Shown here: in pieces, positions 29,123-37,809 of the stretch
Layout of the letters: each line of letters starts with the position of its first letter
Numbering within the stretch: position 1 is the stretch's first letter
Translations under genes and position numbers: made by a program
Notes under the pieces: generated by a model
What the model was told of the DNA's origin: nothing
The model's input: only the letters and a program-made list of their open reading frames with translations
Databases searched by the model: none
Source: Streptomyces griseomycini
GTDB lineage: Bacteria > Actinomycetota > Actinomycetes > Streptomycetales > Streptomycetaceae
Assembly (NCBI RefSeq): GCF_014203535.1
Contig: NZ_JACHJI010000006.1
Coordinates: 1-64,000 of the forward strand
Length of the DNA stretch: 64,000 bases
Direction: 5' to 3'

Positions 29123-30601
29123 ATGACTGTCGATCACGGCCGGGCACCGGTTCTGGAAGCTCTGGAGGACTATCACCGCAAGGGACGGCTGGGTTTTTCG
29201 CCGCCGGGGCACAAGCAGGCCCGCGGTGCCGACCCCGGGGTGCGCGCGGTGCTCGGGGACGCCGTGTTCCTGGGCGACGTACTGGCCTCGGGCGGTCTGG
29301 ACGACCGGCTCACCCGGGGGCAGGTGCTGGAGCGGGCCCAGGAGCTGATGGCCGACGCGGTGCACGCGGACCACACCTTCTTCAGCACCTGCGGCAGTTC
29401 GCTGTCGGTGAAGGCGGCGATGCTGTCGGTCGCGGGGCCGCACGAGAAGCTGCTGATCGGGCGTGACGCCCACAAGTCGGTGGTGGCGGGGCTGATCCTG
29501 TCCGGGATCGAGCCCGTGTGGGTGGAACCGCGCTGGGACGCGGAGCGGCACCTCGCGCATCCGCCGTCGGCCGAGGAGTTCGAACGGGCCTTCGACGCCC
29601 ACCCCCAGGCGCGCGGCGCGCTGGTCACCAGTCCGACGCCGTACGGCTCCTGCGCGGACCTGCGGGCGATCGCCGAGGTGTGTCACCGGCGTTCGCGTCC
29701 GCTGATCGTGGACGAGGCGTGGGGCGCGCACCTGCCCTTCCACCCCGATCTACCGTCCTGGGCGATGGACGCGGGTGCCGACATCTGCGTGACCAGCATC
29801 CACAAGATGGGCAGCGGCCTGGAGCAGGGTTCCGTCTTCCACCTGCGGGGCGACCTGGTGACGCCGGCGCTGCTGGGGATGCGCGCGGACCTGCTGGACA
29901 CCACCAGCCCGTCGGTGCTGATCCACGCGGGGCTGGACGGCTGGCGGCGGCAGATGGCGCTGCGCGGCAAGGAGCTGCTGGGTGCCACGCTCGACCTCGC
30001 GGCCGACGTCCGGGCCGCCGTCGAGGAGATCGACGGGATGCACGTCGACGGCCGGGACGACTTCTGCGGCCCCGGTCTCGCGGACGACTTCGACCCGCTG
30101 CCCTGCGTCATCGAGCTCGACGGCCTCGGGATCACGGGGTACCGGGCGGCGGACTGGCTGCGCGAGCACCGGAGCATCGACGCGCACCTCGTCGACCACC
30201 GCCGCATCGGGATGCAGATCACCCTCGGCGACGACCGGGAGACGACCGGCGAACTGCTCTCGGCGCTGCGGGACCTGGCGCGGGCCGCGCGGGACCTGCC
30301 CGGGGCGCCGCGGGTGGCGGTGCCGTCCCCCGGCGAGCTGCGGATGGAGCAGGCCCTGCTGCCGCGGGACGCGTTCTTCGGGCCGGCCGAGGACGTGCCG
30401 GTGGGTGAGGCCGCCGGACGGGTCGCGGCGGAGATGATTACGCCGTATCCGCCCGGGATCCCGGCCGTCCTGCCGGGCGAGCGGCTCACCGAACCGGTGC
30501 TGCGCTACCTGCGCACGGGGCTGGCCGGCGGCATGAACCTCCCGGACCCGACGGACCCCGCCCTGGAGACGGTCCGGGTCGTCGCCGGGGGCACGGGGTG
30601 A
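29123..30601 (+). CDS. Orn/Lys/Arg decarboxylase-family PLP enzyme
   Basis: Encodes 492 aa. It has the fold-type I layout of basic amino acid decarboxylases: substrate loop GRLGFSPPGHKQ, the HTFFSTCGSSLSVKAAML cofactor strand, DEAWGAH and the PLP Schiff-base lysine in TSIHKMGSGLEQGS. The C-terminal domain ends with ITPYPPGIPAVLPGE, typical of the family. The substrate may be lysine, ornithine or arginine; sequence alone does not decide. The ribosome site before ATG 29123 is weak. Confidence 0.86.
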   Translation: MTVDHGRAPVLEALEDYHRKGRLGFSPPGHKQARGADPGVRAVLGDAVFLGDVLASGGLDDRLTRGQVLERAQELMADAVHADHTFFSTCGSSLSVKAAMLSVAGPHEKLLIGRDAHKSVVAGLILSGIEPVWVEPRWDAERHLAHPPSAEEFERAFDAHPQARGALVTSPTPYGSCADLRAIAEVCHRRSRPLIVDEAWGAHLPFHPDLPSWAMDAGADICVTSIHKMGSGLEQGSVFHLRGDLVTPALLGMRADLLDTTSPSVLIHAGLDGWRRQMALRGKELLGATLDLAADVRAAVEEIDGMHVDGRDDFCGPGLADDFDPLPCVIELDGLGITGYRAADWLREHRSIDAHLVDHRRIGMQITLGDDRETTGELLSALRDLARAARDLPGAPRVAVPSPGELRMEQALLPRDAFFGPAEDVPVGEAAGRVAAEMITPYPPGIPAVLPGERLTEPVLRYLRTGLAGGMNLPDPTDPALETVRVVAGGTG

Positions 30602-30636
30602 CGCCGGAGTGAAACGGGTCACCCGGCCCGTCCCCG

Positions 30637-30648
30637 GTTCCGCGGAAC
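30637..30648. promoter_or_regulatory. palindrome GTTCCGCGGAAC
   Basis: A perfect 12-bp palindrome (14 bp with flanking G/C) 36 bp after the PLP enzyme stop and next to an AT-richer stretch (30659-30680). It could be an operator for the leader and cNMP-binding gene downstream. Confidence 0.3.
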
Positions 30649-30725
30649 CCCCGGAGATGGTTTATCGTTCATCCATACGTGGTGACGGAGTCGACGGTCC
30701 GGTCCTCCGTGCGCCACCTCTTACG

Positions 30726-30757
30726 GCCCTGGCTGGTTTCCCCCGTCCAGCCAGGGC
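30726..30757 (+). terminator. strong hairpin followed by TTCTTC in the leader of the cNMP-binding gene
   Basis: GCCCTGGCTGG (30726-30736) pairs perfectly with CCAGCCAGGGC (30747-30757) around a C-rich loop and is followed by TTCTTC. It lies 125 bp after the PLP enzyme stop. It may end that transcript, end a small RNA, or act as an attenuator. Confidence 0.6.
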
Positions 30758-30824
30758 TTCTTCATGCCCGGCGGCGGAAACTTCCGTCCGCCGAGGTGCT
30801 CCGCGCGGCGTCAGCGGCTGAAAT

Positions 30825-30855
30825 GGGCGTAGGGAAAGCAGCGGAACCTACGCCC
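30825..30855 (+). promoter_or_regulatory. hairpin just before the ribosome site of the cNMP-binding gene
   Basis: GGGCGTAGG (30825-30833) and CCTACGCCC (30847-30855) form a perfect 9-bp stem with a 13-nt purine-rich loop. The stem ends 3 nt before the GAGGAG ribosome site of ATG 30874, so it could control access to it. Confidence 0.45.
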
Positions 30856-30873
30856 GGCGAGGAGTCCCGTCCC

Positions 30874-31329
30874 ATGACCAAAGCGATCAAACTCCTGACC
30901 GCCCTCCCTCCTCCGCAGCGGCAGCGTCTGATGGCGCTCGCCCGGGAGGTGTCGTTCCCCGAGGACGCCCGGATCTTCGAGTCGGGAGGCACCGCCGACC
31001 GCTTCTGGGTCATCCGCTCCGGCGCGGTCTCGCTGGACCAACGGGTGAGCGCCCTGCACCGGGTGACGGTGGCCGGCCTCGGCGCGGGCGACCTGCTGGG
31101 CTGGTCCTGGCTGTTCCCGCCCCACCAGTGGGACTTCGGCGCCGTGGCCTTCAGCCCGGTGCGCGCCTACGAGTTCGACGCGGCGGCCGTGCTCCGGCTG
31201 TGCGACGAGGATCCGCGGCTCGGACTGACGCTGGTGCGCGGGGTCGCCGAGATCCTCGCCCACCGGCTGGAGATGACCCGGGGGCAGCTGATGGAGCAGT
31301 ACACGATGCACCGGCGGAGCGTGCCGTAG
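30874..31329 (+). CDS. cyclic nucleotide-binding (Crp-like N-domain) protein
   Basis: Encodes 151 aa from ATG 30874 after CGAGGAG. One cNMP-binding beta-barrel is seen: VSFPEDARIFESGGTADRFWVIRSGAVSLDQ, then LGAGDLLGWSWLF in the phosphate-binding-cassette position, ending in helices. The DNA-binding helix-turn-helix of Crp is absent, so it is a stand-alone sensor. The cassette lacks the usual GE/R pair, so cAMP binding is uncertain. It may act through protein contact. Confidence 0.8.
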   Translation: MTKAIKLLTALPPPQRQRLMALAREVSFPEDARIFESGGTADRFWVIRSGAVSLDQRVSALHRVTVAGLGAGDLLGWSWLFPPHQWDFGAVAFSPVRAYEFDAAAVLRLCDEDPRLGLTLVRGVAEILAHRLEMTRGQLMEQYTMHRRSVP

Positions 31330-31336
31330 CCCGGCC

Positions 31337-32659
31337 TCACACCCGGTGGCGGCGCAGCGCCGGCACCGCGGCGGCCAGGGCGAGCATCACGACGACGACC
31401 AGGATCCCGCCGCCGGCCACGGCCGCCCGGGGGCCGAAGGCCGAGCCCGCGGTGCCGTGCAGGACGTCGGCGAGCCGGGGGCCGCCCGCCACGACGACGG
31501 TGAAGACGCCCTGCATCCGGCCGCGCATCTCGTCGGTCGCGGCGGACAGCAGGATCGCCCCGCGGAACACCATCGAGACCATGTCGGCGACCCCGGCGAC
31601 GGCGAGGAAGGCCACCGCGAGCCACAGGCTGTCGCTCAGCCCGAACCCCGTGACGGCGGCGCCCCAGACCACCACCGACCCGATGACCATCCAGCCGTGC
31701 CGGCGGGCCCGGGAGTACGTGCCGGAGAACAGCCCGCCGACCACCGCGCCGACGGGGATCGCGGCGAACAGCAGCCCCAGCGCGAAGCCCTCGCCGTACG
31801 GGGCGAAGGTCTCGGAGGCGAGCTGTGGGAACAGCGCGCGGGGCATGCCGAGGACCATGGCGACGATGTCGGCGAGGAAGGACAGCAGCAGCACGGTGTG
31901 CCCGGAGATGTAGCGGAACCCCTCCGCGATCTCCCGGAGGCCCGCGCGGCGCGCCACCGTCGCGGTGAGCGGCGGCAGGGCGGGCAGGCGGTACACGGCC
32001 CACACCGTGACGCACAGGGCCAGGGCGTCGACGAGGTACAGCTCGGGCAGGCCGACGACGGGGATGAGCGCACCGGCGAGCAGCGGCCCGGCCACCTGGC
32101 CGGTCTGCATGACGGTGGAGCCGAGGGCATTGGCGGCGGGCAGCTCGTCCTCGGGGACCAGGCGGGCGATGCTCGCGCTGCGCGCCGGCGCGTTCAGCCC
32201 CCAGAAGGCCTGCTGCAGCGCGAGCAGGGCCATCAGCACGGCCACGGACTCCAGCCCGGTGACCGCCTGGACCCAGAACAGCAGGGAGGTGACGGCGATC
32301 CCGGTGTTGGTGATCAGCAGCAGCGTGCGGCGGTCCACGCTGTCGGCGACCGCCCCGCCCCACAGCGCGAAGACGATCAGCGGCAGCAGTCCGGCCAGGC
32401 TCGCGGCGCCGACCCAGGCGGAGGATCCGGTGATGTCGTAGATCTGCTTGGGCACGGCGACCGCGGTGAGCTGGCTGCCGACCGCCGTGACGGCGGTGGA
32501 CGCCCACAGCCGGCGGTAGGCCGGGCGGCGCAGGGGGCGGGTGTCCATCGCCCAGCGGCGCCGTCCGCGGCGCGCGGGTGCCGGTGACGCCGGGTCGTCC
32601 GGCCGGGGTTCGGTACTGCTCTCGCTGGTGTCCACGACCGCCCTGGTTGGTGCGTACAT
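31337..32659 (-). CDS. MFS transporter (EntS/MFS_3-type exporter)
   Basis: Encodes 440 aa with about 12 hydrophobic segments. After a charged N-terminal 45 residues the first helix follows PAYRRLWASTAVTAVGSQ. The A-motif-like loop GGAVADSVDRRTLL marks the major facilitator superfamily, and the subgroup is that of EntS-like siderophore and drug exporters. It ends 7 bp from the convergent cNMP gene. Substrate unknown. Confidence 0.85.
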   Translation of the reverse strand: MYAPTRAVVDTSESSTEPRPDDPASPAPARRGRRRWAMDTRPLRRPAYRRLWASTAVTAVGSQLTAVAVPKQIYDITGSSAWVGAASLAGLLPLIVFALWGGAVADSVDRRTLLLITNTGIAVTSLLFWVQAVTGLESVAVLMALLALQQAFWGLNAPARSASIARLVPEDELPAANALGSTVMQTGQVAGPLLAGALIPVVGLPELYLVDALALCVTVWAVYRLPALPPLTATVARRAGLREIAEGFRYISGHTVLLLSFLADIVAMVLGMPRALFPQLASETFAPYGEGFALGLLFAAIPVGAVVGGLFSGTYSRARRHGWMVIGSVVVWGAAVTGFGLSDSLWLAVAFLAVAGVADMVSMVFRGAILLSAATDEMRGRMQGVFTVVVAGGPRLADVLHGTAGSAFGPRAAVAGGGILVVVVMLALAAAVPALRRHRV

Positions 32660-32742
32660 CTTCTTGGTCGGGGCTCAGTGTCGCAGCACCGGGGATCCCC
32701 CGTCCCCTGGGATCCCCCGCGTCCCCCGTTCCCCGGGCCGGC

Positions 32743-33360
32743 TCAGCTCCCGGCGAGGAGGGTGACGCCGAGGACGATCATGGTGGTGGCGACCAGGGCG
32801 TCCAGGACGCGCCAGGCGGCCGGCCGGGCCAGGAAGCGGCTCAGCAGGCGGGCGCCGAACCCGAGCGCGGCGAACCAGCAGACGCTGGCCAGGACCGCGC
32901 CGAGGCCGAAGGTCCAGCGCAGCGGGCCGTGGTCGGCGGCGACCGAGCCCAGCAGGAACACCGTGTCGAGGTAGACGTGCGGGTTGAGCCAGGTCATCGC
33001 GAGACAGGTGAGCACGGCCCGGCGGCGCGACCGCGCCGATTCGCCCTCCGTCTCCAGCCCGGCCCCGCTCGGCCGGACGACCCGGCGGGCGGCCAGGGCG
33101 CCGTAGCCGAGCAGGAACGCGCCGCCGATCCAGCCGACCGCGGTCAGCGCGCCGGGCCACGCCACGACCACCGCGCCGATACCGCCGACGCCCAGGGCGA
33201 TCAGCGCCGCGTCGGAGAGCGCGCAGATGGCGACGACGGCGGGCACGGCCTCGCGGCGGACGCCCTGGCGCAGGACGAAGGCGTTCTGGGCGCCGATGGC
33301 GACGATCAGGGAGAGGCCGGTGCCGAAACCCGCGGCGGCGGTGGTCAGAGTGCTGGTCAT
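32743..33360 (-). CDS. lysE: LysE/ArgO family amino acid exporter
   Basis: Encodes 205 aa, with about six membrane helices. The family motif GLSLIVAIGAQNAFVLRQG is at the N-terminus, with CALSDAALIALG and MTWLNPHVYLDT also conserved. LysE exports lysine or arginine when their pools rise. The divergent LysR gene 69 bp away is its expected activator. Confidence 0.9.
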   Translation of the reverse strand: MTSTLTTAAAGFGTGLSLIVAIGAQNAFVLRQGVRREAVPAVVAICALSDAALIALGVGGIGAVVVAWPGALTAVGWIGGAFLLGYGALAARRVVRPSGAGLETEGESARSRRRAVLTCLAMTWLNPHVYLDTVFLLGSVAADHGPLRWTFGLGAVLASVCWFAALGFGARLLSRFLARPAAWRVLDALVATTMIVLGVTLLAGS

Positions 33361-33395
33361 GGCCAGGACGCTACGGGTGGTCCGGTGTGCAGTAC

Positions 33396-33423
33396 AGCTA
33401 AAGATTCTTACGTACCCTTAGCT
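33396..33423. promoter_or_regulatory. LysG/ArgP-type operator between lysE and lysG
   Basis: AGCTAAAG (33396-33403) faces CTTAGCT (33417-33423) as an interrupted inverted repeat in the 69-bp divergent gap, in an AT-rich patch. Spacing and position fit a LysR-type activator box. Confidence 0.55.
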
Positions 33424-33429
33424 GCCGTG

Positions 33430-34326
33430 ATGACTGATCTTCCCCTGGACCAGGTGCGGACGCTGCTCGCGGTGGTGGACGAGGGGACGTTCGACGCGGC
33501 CGCCGCCGCGCTCCACGTGACGCCCTCGGCGGTGAGCCAGCGGGTGAAGGCGCTGGAGCAGCGCACGGGGCGGGTGCTGCTGCTGCGCACCAGACCGGTG
33601 CGGCCGACCGAGTCGGGCGAGGTGCTGGTGCGGCTGGCCCGCCAGGTGGCCCGGCTGGAGCGGGACGCGTACGCCGAGCTGGGGCTGAGCGGGGCCGGGG
33701 AGCCGACCCGGGTGTCGGTGGCGGTGAACGCGGACTCGCTGGCGACCTGGTTCCTCGGGGCCCTGACCCGCGTGCCGCCCGAGGCACGGCTCTGCTTCGA
33801 GCTGCGCCGGGAGGACGAGTCCCACACCGCGGCCCTGCTGCGGGAGGGGACGGTGATGGCCGCGGTGACCTCCTCCCCGGACGCGGTGCCGGGCTGCTCC
33901 GTGCGGCACCTGGGGCGGATGCGCTACCTCCCCGTGGCGAACCCGGAGTTCGCCGCGCGGCACCTCACCGGGCCGCTCCCGGACGTGCTGCCGCGGGTGC
34001 CCGTGGTGGTGTTCGACCGGCGGGACGACTTCCAGGACGGCTTCGTCCGCCGGCTCACGCGCGGACGCGCCGAGGCGGGCCCGCGGCGTCACTACGTACC
34101 GACGTCCGAGGGATTCGCCGAGTCCGTCGCCGCGGGCCTGGGCTGGGGCATGCTTCCGGAGGCCCAGGCCGTCCCGCTCCTGAGCGCCGGCCGTCTCACG
34201 CTCTTCGCCCCGGGCCGCGAGGTCGACGTGTCCCTGTACTGGCAGCAGTGGCGGCTGGACTCCCCCGCCCTGGCGGCGGTGGCCGACGCGGTCGCGGCAG
34301 CGGCGGAGGAGGCCCTGCGGAGGTGA
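33430..34326 (+). CDS. lysG: LysR-family regulator, ArgP/LysG type
   Basis: Encodes 298 aa from ATG 33430 (GTG 33427 adjoining). Residues about 3-60 form the winged HTH (LDQVRTLLAVVDEGTFDAAAAALHVTPSAVSQRVKALE). The effector domain keeps ArgP features such as VAVNADSLATWFL and VVVFDRRDDFQ. It would sense lysine/arginine and activate the divergent lysE. No ribosome site is visible and the AT-rich operator lies only 6 bp upstream, so a leaderless message is likely. Confidence 0.9.
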   Translation: MTDLPLDQVRTLLAVVDEGTFDAAAAALHVTPSAVSQRVKALEQRTGRVLLLRTRPVRPTESGEVLVRLARQVARLERDAYAELGLSGAGEPTRVSVAVNADSLATWFLGALTRVPPEARLCFELRREDESHTAALLREGTVMAAVTSSPDAVPGCSVRHLGRMRYLPVANPEFAARHLTGPLPDVLPRVPVVVFDRRDDFQDGFVRRLTRGRAEAGPRRHYVPTSEGFAESVAAGLGWGMLPEAQAVPLLSAGRLTLFAPGREVDVSLYWQQWRLDSPALAAVADAVAAAAEEALRR

Positions 34327-34351
34327 GGGCTCCGGTGCGGACCGGGCCGGA

Positions 34352-35059
34352 TCAGGGCGCGTGCGGCCCGAGCCGGGCCGCGGCGCTGTCCAGGAGCATG
34401 TCCAGCGCCGTCGGGTAGGCGCTGGTGACCATCCGGGTGGCCAGCAGCGGGGCCGCTTCGGCGATGCGGGGGTGGGTGGCGGCGGGGAGGCGGGCGTAGG
34501 TCGAGCGCCACATGTCCTCGTCGGCGCGCCGCGCGGCGCCGGGCAGGGCCAGGGAGGCGGCGTCGAGGGCGGCGAAGGCCAGCGTGGTGTCGATGAAGGC
34601 GTGGTAGACGCGGACCGTCTCCGGCAGGGGGAAGCCGGCGGAGCGGAGCACGTCCAACACCGCCTCGTCGGCCGCCAGTTCGTTCGCGCGGCCGGAGACA
34701 CGGCTCGCGGTGAGGACCGCCGCCTGCGGGTGGGACAGGTAGGCCGCGTGGATGCGCAGCCCGACGGCCCGCAGGTCGGCGCGCCACTGCCCCGTCGGTC
34801 GCCAGCCGCGCAGCGCCCGCCCGACGAGCGCGTCGCCGATGGCGAGGGTCAGCTCGTCCATGCCGCGGAAGTAGCGGTACAGGGTGCTCGGGTCGCAGTC
34901 CAGGGCGAGACCCAGACGGCGGGCGGTCAGTCCCGCGTTGCCGTGCTCGCGCAGCAGCCGCAGCGCGGCCTCGACGATCAGCGTCTCGGACAGGACGCGG
35001 CCGCTCTTCGTCGGCCTGCGCCGACGCCGCCGCTCCTCGGGGACCACACGCTTCGGCAT
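34352..35059 (-). CDS. TetR/AcrR-family regulator (TetR C-terminal type)
   Basis: Encodes 235 aa. After a strongly basic start (EERRRRRRPTKSGR) the HTH is LIVEAALRLLREHGNAGLTARRLGLALDCDPSTLYRYFRGMDEL. The C-terminal ligand domain (WRADLRAVGLRIHAAYLSHP) is of the TetR_C_1 class. It is divergent from the saccharopine dehydrogenase-like gene, and the 134-bp gap carries an imperfect inverted repeat (GCCAACG at 35085, CGTCGGC at 35104) that overlaps a TTGACC -35-like element, a likely operator. Confidence 0.86.
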   Translation of the reverse strand: MPKRVVPEERRRRRRPTKSGRVLSETLIVEAALRLLREHGNAGLTARRLGLALDCDPSTLYRYFRGMDELTLAIGDALVGRALRGWRPTGQWRADLRAVGLRIHAAYLSHPQAAVLTASRVSGRANELAADEAVLDVLRSAGFPLPETVRVYHAFIDTTLAFAALDAASLALPGAARRADEDMWRSTYARLPAATHPRIAEAAPLLATRMVTSAYPTALDMLLDSAAARLGPHAP

Positions 35060-35193
35060 CGCCGTTCCTCCCGCCGGGCCTTATGCCAACGCCATTGACC
35101 TTACGTCGGCGCGGGGCGTTGTATCTCCGGCCAGGGGCCCCGCATCACATCCGCCGTCCGTGAGGACGAAGAGGACGAAAGGGAGTGCTCGTC

Positions 35194-36414
35194 ATGCGTG
35201 TACTGCTCGTGGGAGCGGGCGGAGTGGGGACCGCGATCACCCGGATCGCGGCCCGGCGGCCGTTCTTCGACCGGATGGTCGTGGCCGATCACGACCCGGC
35301 CCGGGCCGAGGCGGCGGTCGCGGCCCTCGGCGGGGGCGGCGCCCGCTTCCGCGCCGAGCGCGTGGACGCCGGCGACGAGGCGCAGGTGACGGCGCTGCTC
35401 GAGCGGCACGGCTGCGACGTCCTGCTCAACGCCACCGATCCCCGGTTCGTGATGCCGTTGTTCCGGGCCGCGCTCGGCACCGGTGCCACCTATGTCGACA
35501 TGGCGATGTCCCTGTCCCGGCCGCATCCGGAGCGGCCGTACGAGGAGTGCGGGGTGAAGCTCGGCGACGAGCAGTTCGCGCAGGCCGACCGGTGGACCGG
35601 GGCGGGCGCGCTGGCCCTGGTCGGCATGGGCGTGGAGCCCGGCCTGTCGGACGTCTTCGCCCGGTACGCCGCCGACGAACTCTTCGACGGCATCGAGGAG
35701 ATCGGCGTCCGCGACGGCGCGAACCTCACGGTGGACGGCTACGGCTTCGCGCCGTCCTTCAGCATCTGGACCACCATCGAGGAGTGCCTCAACCCGCCCG
35801 TGGTGTACGAGGCGGAACGCGGCTGGTTCACCACCGAACCCTTCAGCGAGCCGGAGGTCTTCGACTTCCCCGCGGGCATCGGCCCGGTGGAGTGCGTGAA
35901 CGTCGAGCACGAGGAGGTGCTGCTCGTCCCGCGCTGGGTCGACGCGCGCCGCGTCACCTTCAAGTACGGTCTGGGCCGGGAGTTCATCGACACCCTCAGG
36001 ACACTCCACCTGCTGGGCCTCGACCGCACCGAGCCGGTGACCGTGCCCGGCCCCGGGGGCCCGGTGGAGGTCTCCCCCCGGGACGTGGTCGCCGCCTGCC
36101 TGCCCGACCCGGCGGCGCTGGGCGACCGGATGCGCGGCAAGACCTGCGCCGGCACCTGGGTGCGGGGCGTGAAGGACGGGGCGCCACGGGAGGTGTACCT
36201 GTACCACGTGGTCGACAACGAGTGGTCCATGGCGGAGTACGGCTGTCAGGCCGTGGTGTGGCAGACCGCCGTCAACCCGGTCGTGGCCCTCGAACTGCTC
36301 GCCACGGGCGCCTGGTCCGGCACGGGCGTCCTCGGGCCGGAGGCGTTCCCCGCCCGGCCGTTCCTGGACCTGCTGACCGCCTACGGGTCGCCCTGGGGCA
36401 TGCGCGAGCAGTGA
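35194..36414 (+). CDS. saccharopine dehydrogenase-family oxidoreductase
   Basis: Encodes 406 aa from ATG 35194, 8 bp after GGGAG; the upstream GTG 35185 has no spacing from that site. It has an N-terminal NAD(P) Rossmann fold (RVLLVGAGGVGTAITRIAARR), then DVLLNATDPRFVMPLF and YVDMAMSLSRP, and an ALVGMGVEPGLSDVFARYAADEL segment. The family includes saccharopine reductases and lysine 6-dehydrogenases; the exact substrate is uncertain. A nearby TetR gene and the lysine export pair hint at basic amino acid metabolism, which is inference. Confidence 0.85.
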   Translation: MRVLLVGAGGVGTAITRIAARRPFFDRMVVADHDPARAEAAVAALGGGGARFRAERVDAGDEAQVTALLERHGCDVLLNATDPRFVMPLFRAALGTGATYVDMAMSLSRPHPERPYEECGVKLGDEQFAQADRWTGAGALALVGMGVEPGLSDVFARYAADELFDGIEEIGVRDGANLTVDGYGFAPSFSIWTTIEECLNPPVVYEAERGWFTTEPFSEPEVFDFPAGIGPVECVNVEHEEVLLVPRWVDARRVTFKYGLGREFIDTLRTLHLLGLDRTEPVTVPGPGGPVEVSPRDVVAACLPDPAALGDRMRGKTCAGTWVRGVKDGAPREVYLYHVVDNEWSMAEYGCQAVVWQTAVNPVVALELLATGAWSGTGVLGPEAFPARPFLDLLTAYGSPWGMREQ

Positions 36415-36474
36415 CGCGTCGCACCCGGTCCGCTGTTTCGCCGTCCGCCGACAGGTGACCCGAGGAGGAGCAAG

Positions 36475-36489
36475 GCACCCAAAGGGTGC
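36475..36489 (+). promoter_or_regulatory. short hairpin in the WhiB leader
   Basis: GCACCC-AAA-GGGTGC, a perfect 6-bp stem with a 3-nt loop, 29 bp before the WhiB start. It may be an operator or an mRNA structure. Confidence 0.3.
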
Positions 36490-36518
36490 GCAACCACTCC
36501 GATCGCAGGTGACTTTCG

Positions 36519-36770
36519 ATGGACAACTGGCGGAATCGCGCGGCCTGCAGGACCGAGGACCCGGACCTCTTCTTCCCGATCGGCGCCTCCGGACCGGCCC
36601 TGCTGCAGACGGAGCAGGCCAAGGCGGTGTGCCGACGCTGTCCCGTCCGGGAGCAGTGCCTTCAGTGGGCGCTGGACACGGGGCAGTCCATCGGGGTGTG
36701 GGGCGGCACGAGCGAGACGGAACGGCGTGCGCTCAAGCGGCGCGCGGGCGCACGGCGCGGCTCCGGCTGA
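36519..36770 (+). CDS. WhiB-family iron-sulfur regulator (WblE-like)
   Basis: Encodes 83 aa from ATG 36519 with a GGTGA site upstream. Four cysteines that bind a [4Fe-4S] cluster are at 10, 38, 41 and 47 (C-X27-C-X2-C-X5-C), followed by the GVWGG turn and a basic C-terminal tail (RRALKRRAGARR) for DNA contact. The sequence DLFFPIG, GPALLQTEQAKAVCRRCPV is closest to WblE. WhiB proteins bind sigma region 4 and respond to O2, NO or redox stress. Confidence 0.93.
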   Translation: MDNWRNRAACRTEDPDLFFPIGASGPALLQTEQAKAVCRRCPVREQCLQWALDTGQSIGVWGGTSETERRALKRRAGARRGSG

Positions 36771-36821
36771 CGCCCGCCCCCACCCCGGCGCGGCGGCGGC
36801 CGGCCCCCGGCCCTCCGGCGT

Positions 36822-37271
36822 TCAGCGGCCGGTCCGGCGCAGTGGCCCCCAGGGATGTTCCTGGCGGGCCACTTCCGTCTGCGCCTCGTCGATCACGCCG
36901 AGGTCGATCCAGCACAGCGGCCGGACATCGGTGACCAGCGGCTCGTTGTCGGGGCCGCGGCCGTTCTCCCGTCCCTTGAGCACCCAGGGGCGTACGCCGC
37001 GGCCCTTCTCGTGCGGCAGGTGCGCGTAGTCGTGCAGCCTGCGGGCCACCCACAGCCCCACCGACCGGTCCTGCCACCACTCCTCGACGTCGAGGGGATT
37101 GGCGGACAGCCCGGACATGGCCACGCCGGTGAGGTCGTCCTTGCTGGACACGGCCCGCAGGTCGGTCGCGGGTCCCCTGGACCAGCGCACGTACAGGCCC
37201 CGGTCGCGCTCGACCAGCGCGGTGAGCTCGGCGAGCGATTCCACGACCGGCAGATCGTCCGATGCGCTCAT
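36822..37271 (-). CDS. DUF6098-like protein
   Basis: Encodes 149 aa, soluble. Its start (DDLPVVESLAELTALVERDRGLYVRWSRGP) and the later WVLKGRENGRGPDNEPLV match the Streptomyces family I recall as DUF6098. Function unknown. A SigB-type promoter match lies 34 bp upstream (37305-37329), pointing to a stress role. Confidence 0.75.
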   Translation of the reverse strand: MSASDDLPVVESLAELTALVERDRGLYVRWSRGPATDLRAVSSKDDLTGVAMSGLSANPLDVEEWWQDRSVGLWVARRLHDYAHLPHEKGRGVRPWVLKGRENGRGPDNEPLVTDVRPLCWIDLGVIDEAQTEVARQEHPWGPLRRTGR

Positions 37272-37304
37272 GGATGACCTCCCTCCAGACGTCAGGCGGA
37301 CGTA

Positions 37305-37329
37305 GTACCCGCCCGGCGCGATCGGAATC
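37305..37329 (-). promoter_or_regulatory. SigB-type promoter match (GATT-N15-GGGTAC) for the DUF6098-like gene
   Basis: On the minus strand GATT (37329-37326), 15 bp, GGGTAC (37310-37305), an exact fit to GNNT-N14-16-GGGTAC/T. The -10 is 34 bp before the start at 37271, an ideal distance. Confidence 0.6.
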
Positions 37330-37435
37330 TGACCGTCCGGCCGTGCGCGCCGAGGTCCGGCCCCGGGCGGTGTCCGCCGCGCCGGTCCCGGCCCGCGGCA
37401 GTACGCTCGCGGGACACCACCGGATGGGAGCGATC

Positions 37436-37786
37436 ATGAGCGTGCGCGTGCGCCGTGTCCACGAACCGCCCGAGCCGGACGACGGGGTCCGCGTCCTGGT
37501 GGACCGGTTGTGGCCGCGCGGTCTGTCGAAGGACGCGGCGCGGGTGGACGAGTGGCCCAAGGGACTCACCCCCTCGACCGAGCTGCGCCGCTGGTACCAC
37601 GCGGGCGAGGGGACGTACGAGGAGTTCCGCGAGCGCTACGAGGCGGAGCTGGCCGCTCCCGAGGCCGCCGGACTCCTGGACCGGGTGCGCGGACTCGCCG
37701 GGAAGGGCCCGGTCACCCTGCTGACCGCGGCGAAGAACCCGGACCGCAGCCACGCCGCGGTACTGGCCCGCCTCCTCGGGGACTGA
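37436..37786 (+). CDS. DUF488 family protein
   Basis: Encodes 116 aa from ATG 37436, preceded by GGGAG; ATG 37424 would add four residues. The family pattern VLVDRLWPRGLSKD, LTPSTELRRWYHA and VTLLTAAKNPDRSHA is clear. DUF488 proteins are small, soluble and of unknown function. Confidence 0.88.
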   Translation: MSVRVRRVHEPPEPDDGVRVLVDRLWPRGLSKDAARVDEWPKGLTPSTELRRWYHAGEGTYEEFRERYEAELAAPEAAGLLDRVRGLAGKGPVTLLTAAKNPDRSHAAVLARLLGD

Positions 37787-37809
37787 GGGGCGGGCCGGCA
37801 CCGCGTGTC

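Noticed and set aside
30726..30757. 6C RNA motif
   Set aside because: There is one hairpin with only five C in the loop, while the 6C motif needs two hairpins with at least six.
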